Made by a program: the position numbers and the translations under genes
Notes under the pieces: generated by a model
Told to the model about the DNA's origin: nothing
Seen by the model: the letters and a program-made list of their open reading frames with translations, nothing else
The model's database searches: none
NCBI GenBank assembly: GCA_024644775.1
Contig: JAHEHB010000208.1
Location: 1 to 7,737 of the forward strand
Direction of reading: 5' to 3'
DNA from: Deltaproteobacteria bacterium
GTDB lineage: Bacteria; Desulfobacterota; Desulfobacteria; Desulfobacterales; SURF-15
DNA length: 7,737 nucleotides
Part shown: positions 5,607-7,737 of the stretch, piece by piece
Layout: each line of letters begins with the position of its first letter
Position numbering within the stretch: the first letter of the stretch is position 1

Positions 5607-5648
5607 AAATCCCAAATCCTGAAACCCGAAACCTGAACACTGAAAAAA
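5607..5648. repeat. Degenerate 7-bp tandem array, AAATCCC type
   Basis: Six consecutive heptads are in phase: AAATCCC, AAATCCT, GAAACCC, GAAACCT, GAACACT, GAAAAAA. The units change gradually along the array, with neighbouring units most alike. The first unit equals the outer unit of the right arm of the inverted repeat (read on the other strand). Confidence 0.8.
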
Positions 5649-5700
5649 CATCGTAAAAATTTCACGGTTTTCTGACATTAATCGTCATCGGGCGAGCTGG

Positions 5701-5728
5701 TTGACACAATCGGTTATTCTTGTAATAG
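5701..5728 (+). promoter_or_regulatory. Putative distal sigma70-like promoter
   Basis: A consensus TTGACA (5701-5706) is followed after 16 bp by TAATAG (5723-5728), a moderate -10. It would give a longer leader for the RND gene and pass through the downstream promoter and palindrome. Confidence 0.45.
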
Positions 5729-5750
5729 TCTGGCTGCAAAAAAGCGAGTA

Positions 5751-5777
5751 TTGACAATATATATTGTGTGGTATCAT
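5751..5777 (+). promoter_or_regulatory. Putative RND promoter with embedded palindromic operator
   Basis: A consensus TTGACA (5751-5756) and TATCAT (5772-5777) are 15 bp apart, and the -10 is preceded by TGG, an extended -10 that can offset the short spacer. A perfect 14-bp palindrome, ACAATATATATTGT (5754-5767), starts inside the -35 and fills most of the spacer, a classic place for a dimeric repressor (for example of the TetR or MarR type). A copy of its TGACAAT half is met inverted as ATTGTCA at 5784-5790. Confidence 0.6.
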
Positions 5778-5832
5778 TTGTTAATTGTCATAAGTCATTT
5801 ACAAAATGCTGATGATCGGCCTATGAAAAAAT

Positions 5833-5888
5833 TGCTAATGACAAATGACTACCGACAAATGACAAATAACTACTGACAAATGATTCAT
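5833..5888. repeat. Degenerate 7-bp tandem array, GACAAAT type, in the RND leader
   Basis: Eight consecutive heptads are in phase: TGCTAAT, GACAAAT, GACTACC, GACAAAT, GACAAAT, AACTACT, GACAAAT, GATTCAT. Exact GACAAATGA copies start at 5840, 5854 and 5875, that is 14 and 21 bases apart. The last unit overlaps the first two bases of the RND start codon. An inverted partner, TGTCATAAGTCATTT (5787-5801), can pair imperfectly with 5843-5857. Confidence 0.8.
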
Positions 5889-7737
5889 GCCCACTGATTC
5901 TTCCCATAAATTTGATTGGCTGTCTCGGATACTATCAACCGTTATAGAAGGCCCACTGCCGCTCATCATATTGTTCGGTGCGCTGATTGGCGGCATCGTC
6001 GCGTTATTGATCACGCCGCGTGAAGAAGAACCGCAAATTATCGTACCCCTGGCCGATGTACTCGTTACGGCGCCGGGTCTCAGCGCCAAGCAGGTAGAAC
6101 GCCAAATCGCCACACCGCTTGAAAAGTTGCTCTATCAAATCGACGGGGTAGAATATGTCTATTCCATGTCTAAACCCGAGCGATGTGTTGTTACCGTTCG
6201 TTTCTACGTCGGCGAAGATCGGGAAGACTCCCTCATTAAGATTTACAATAAAATTTTTTCTCAAACAGACCGTATTCCCACTGCCGTTAAATCCTGGGTC
6301 GTTAAACCCATTGAGATTGATGATGTTCCAATTGTTGTGGCGGTGTTGTGGAGCGACAATCCGAAGTTGACCGGCGATCATGAACTGAGAAGACTTGCAG
6401 AAGAAATCGAACACGATCTTCAATCCATCGAGAATACCAATCGGCTCGAGGTCACGGGGGGTCGTCCCAGACAGATACGGATCGAGTTGGATCCAAAGGC
6501 TTTAGCAGCTCGGCGGACCGCACCGCTTGAAGTTGCCTGGGCGATAGAGGTTTCCAACAAACTACTCTCGGCCGGCGACGTGCAGGTCCAAAATCAGAAC
6601 ATTGTGATTGAGGCGGGCGACTTTATCCGAAACGCAGAAGACCTGCGAAAGCTGGTGATTAATGTCGTAGACGGTGTACCCGTCTACCTGGGTGATATTG
6701 CACGTGTAATCGATGGTCCTGCGGAGCCTGCCAGTTATACATGGATGGGATTCGGTCCGGCATCCGATCAAATGAAAGACTATCCGGGTGTGTATGCGGC
6801 AGTGGCAATATCCATTGCAAAAAAGAAAGGCGCCAACGCAGTACGGGTGGCCAATGAGGTGGAAGACTATTTCTCAAAGCTGAAGCGCGAAATATTCCCT
6901 CCGGAAGTCAACTATCGAATTATCCGTAACTACGGCCAAACCGCAAACGATAAAATAAACAATCTGGTCTCCAGTCTTTTTGTGGCCGTTCTGACCGTGG
7001 TCATCTTTATCGGGATCTTTCTTGGTTGGCGGGCGGCGCTGGTGGTCGGATTGGCAGTACCGATTTGCTACGGGGTTACATTAGGGTTAGACCTCTTGGC
7101 CGGGTATACGATCAATCGAGTGACGCTTTTTGCACTGATTCTTGCCCTGGGACTGCTGGTGGACGATCCTATCACAGGCGTTGACAACATCGAGCGGTAT
7201 TTTCGAAAAGGTCAACAGTCTCGGCGTCGCAATATCCTTTTGGCAATGGCTGAAATTCGAAGCGCCTTGATTATGTCCACCATCGCGATCATTTTCGCCT
7301 TTGCACCTCTTTCTTACATTACAGGAATGATGGGCCCGTATATGGCCCCTATGGCATTTAATGTCCCCGTGAGTGTAATAGTGAGTACCGTTGTTGCCTT
7401 TTTAGTAACGCCGTGGCTATCTTACAAACTGATCAAGCCTTCTAATGATCGTACCGCGTCTGACATCACCCAATCCGGTTTGTATCGTATCTATGCTTCG
7501 TTGCTTAAACCGCTTCTTCGCACCCATCGGCGTTCCTGGATATTTCTTGCGATGGTGGCGTTGCTGTTTTTAATATCTGCAATATTGCCGGCTCTACGGT
7601 TGATACCACTAAAGCTGCTTCCTTATGATAATAAAGATGAGTTCCAAGTGGTCGTCGATATGCCCGAAGGGTCTACGCTGGAAAAAACCCAGGGCGTCGT
7701 CGCTGTTTTGAGCAATTATTTGCAAACGGTGCCCGAG
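5887..7737 (+). CDS. RND-superfamily efflux permease, N-terminal 617 residues
   Basis: The reading frame is open from ATG 5887 to the window end, so the gene is cut at its 3' side (full RND pumps have about 1000-1050 residues). A stop (TGA 5881-5883) lies just upstream in frame, so no longer start is possible; no Shine-Dalgarno is visible. Residues about 24-43 form the first membrane helix, ending in TPREEEPQI, followed by the periplasmic porter domain (VLVTAPGLSAKQVERQIATP...) up to about 358. Further helices run from about 362 (LFVAVLTVVIFIGIFLGW) to about 510, and TM7 lies near 545-565 before a second porter domain starts. The proton-relay aspartates D426 and D427 are in ALGLLVDDPITGVDNIER, matching D407/D408 of AcrB. 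It is an inner-membrane, proton-driven exporter of the HAE1-like or related type. The substrate is unknown. No membrane-fusion-protein gene precedes it. Confidence 0.93.
   Translation, partial: MPTDSSHKFDWLSRILSTVIEGPLPLIILFGALIGGIVALLITPREEEPQIIVPLADVLVTAPGLSAKQVERQIATPLEKLLYQIDGVEYVYSMSKPERCVVTVRFYVGEDREDSLIKIYNKIFSQTDRIPTAVKSWVVKPIEIDDVPIVVAVLWSDNPKLTGDHELRRLAEEIEHDLQSIENTNRLEVTGGRPRQIRIELDPKALAARRTAPLEVAWAIEVSNKLLSAGDVQVQNQNIVIEAGDFIRNAEDLRKLVINVVDGVPVYLGDIARVIDGPAEPASYTWMGFGPASDQMKDYPGVYAAVAISIAKKKGANAVRVANEVEDYFSKLKREIFPPEVNYRIIRNYGQTANDKINNLVSSLFVAVLTVVIFIGIFLGWRAALVVGLAVPICYGVTLGLDLLAGYTINRVTLFALILALGLLVDDPITGVDNIERYFRKGQQSRRRNILLAMAEIRSALIMSTIAIIFAFAPLSYITGMMGPYMAPMAFNVPVSVIVSTVVAFLVTPWLSYKLIKPSNDRTASDITQSGLYRIYASLLKPLLRTHRRSWIFLAMVALLFLISAILPALRLIPLKLLPYDNKDEFQVVVDMPEGSTLEKTQGVVAVLSNYLQTVPE

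Larger units (their letters stand above)
5199..5886. other. Non-coding repeat-rich intergenic stretch
   Basis: No reading frame here looks like a real gene. After the helical-repeat gene there is no clear terminator. An 11-bp sequence, GTAGCCTCCGA, is nearly repeated at 5225-5235 (GTAGCTTCCGA). A short GC-rich palindrome, CGCTGGC-C-GCCAGCG, lies at 5289-5303. Then come the inverted repeat, heptad arrays and promoters listed separately. The sequence is mostly AT-rich and differs sharply from the flanking coding DNA. Confidence 0.8.

Noticed and set aside
5493..5678. Open frame of 61 codons on the - strand in the intergenic region
   Set aside because: It consists of repeat-arm and heptad sequence; composition is that of the repeats, not of a protein.
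5833..5888. Possible CRISPR-like array
   Set aside because: Units are seven bases, degenerate and without spacers; not a CRISPR.
6004..6423. Open frame of 139 codons on the - strand
   Set aside because: Antisense to the RND permease, whose + strand frame is unbroken and has clear family motifs.

Overview
The window reads as chromosomal DNA of an anaerobic, most likely sulfate-reducing bacterium of the Desulfobacterota (former deltaproteobacteria, Desulfobacterales-like). The reasons are the gene types: superoxide reductase, rubredoxin, a flavodiiron oxygen reductase, a c7-type multiheme cytochrome and a single-cluster ferredoxin, packed on one strand. All genes I can support are on the + strand. 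The assignment rests on gene content only.

Positions 1-4452 form an oxygen and superoxide defence and electron-transfer island. It opens with the 3' end of a superoxide reductase gene, closed by a strong terminator. A second transcription unit (about 257-2916) follows: a tiny rubredoxin-like protein, a stand-alone flavodoxin, a zinc-ribbon-like mini-protein, a secreted triheme cytochrome c7-like protein, a two-domain flavin reductase-like / low-molecular-weight phosphatase-like fusion, and rubredoxin, closed by a second strong terminator. A third unit (about 2990-5198) carries the flavodiiron protein (rubredoxin:oxygen oxidoreductase), a ferredoxin overlapping or abutting it, and a helical-repeat protein. 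The order superoxide reductase - rubredoxin - flavodiiron protein recalls the compact rbo-rub-roo cluster known from Desulfovibrio, here with five extra genes between the first two members. A plausible flow is: reduced rubredoxin, flavodoxin or ferredoxin feed superoxide reductase (superoxide to peroxide) and the flavodiiron protein (oxygen to water) in the cytoplasm, while the cytochrome works in the periplasm.

Positions 5199-5886 hold no credible gene. The stretch is rich in repeats: a GGTGTCA tandem pair, a 230-bp imperfect inverted repeat with 65-bp arms, and several arrays that all share a 7-bp period. It also holds two sigma70-like promoters, one with a perfect 14-bp palindrome between its -35 and -10 boxes.

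Positions 5887-7737 encode the N-terminal 617 residues of an RND-superfamily efflux permease that runs off the window. The points most worth checking are the unusual ligand set of the cytochrome, the loss of key residues in both halves of the fusion protein, and the heptad-repeat region that runs directly into the RND start codon.
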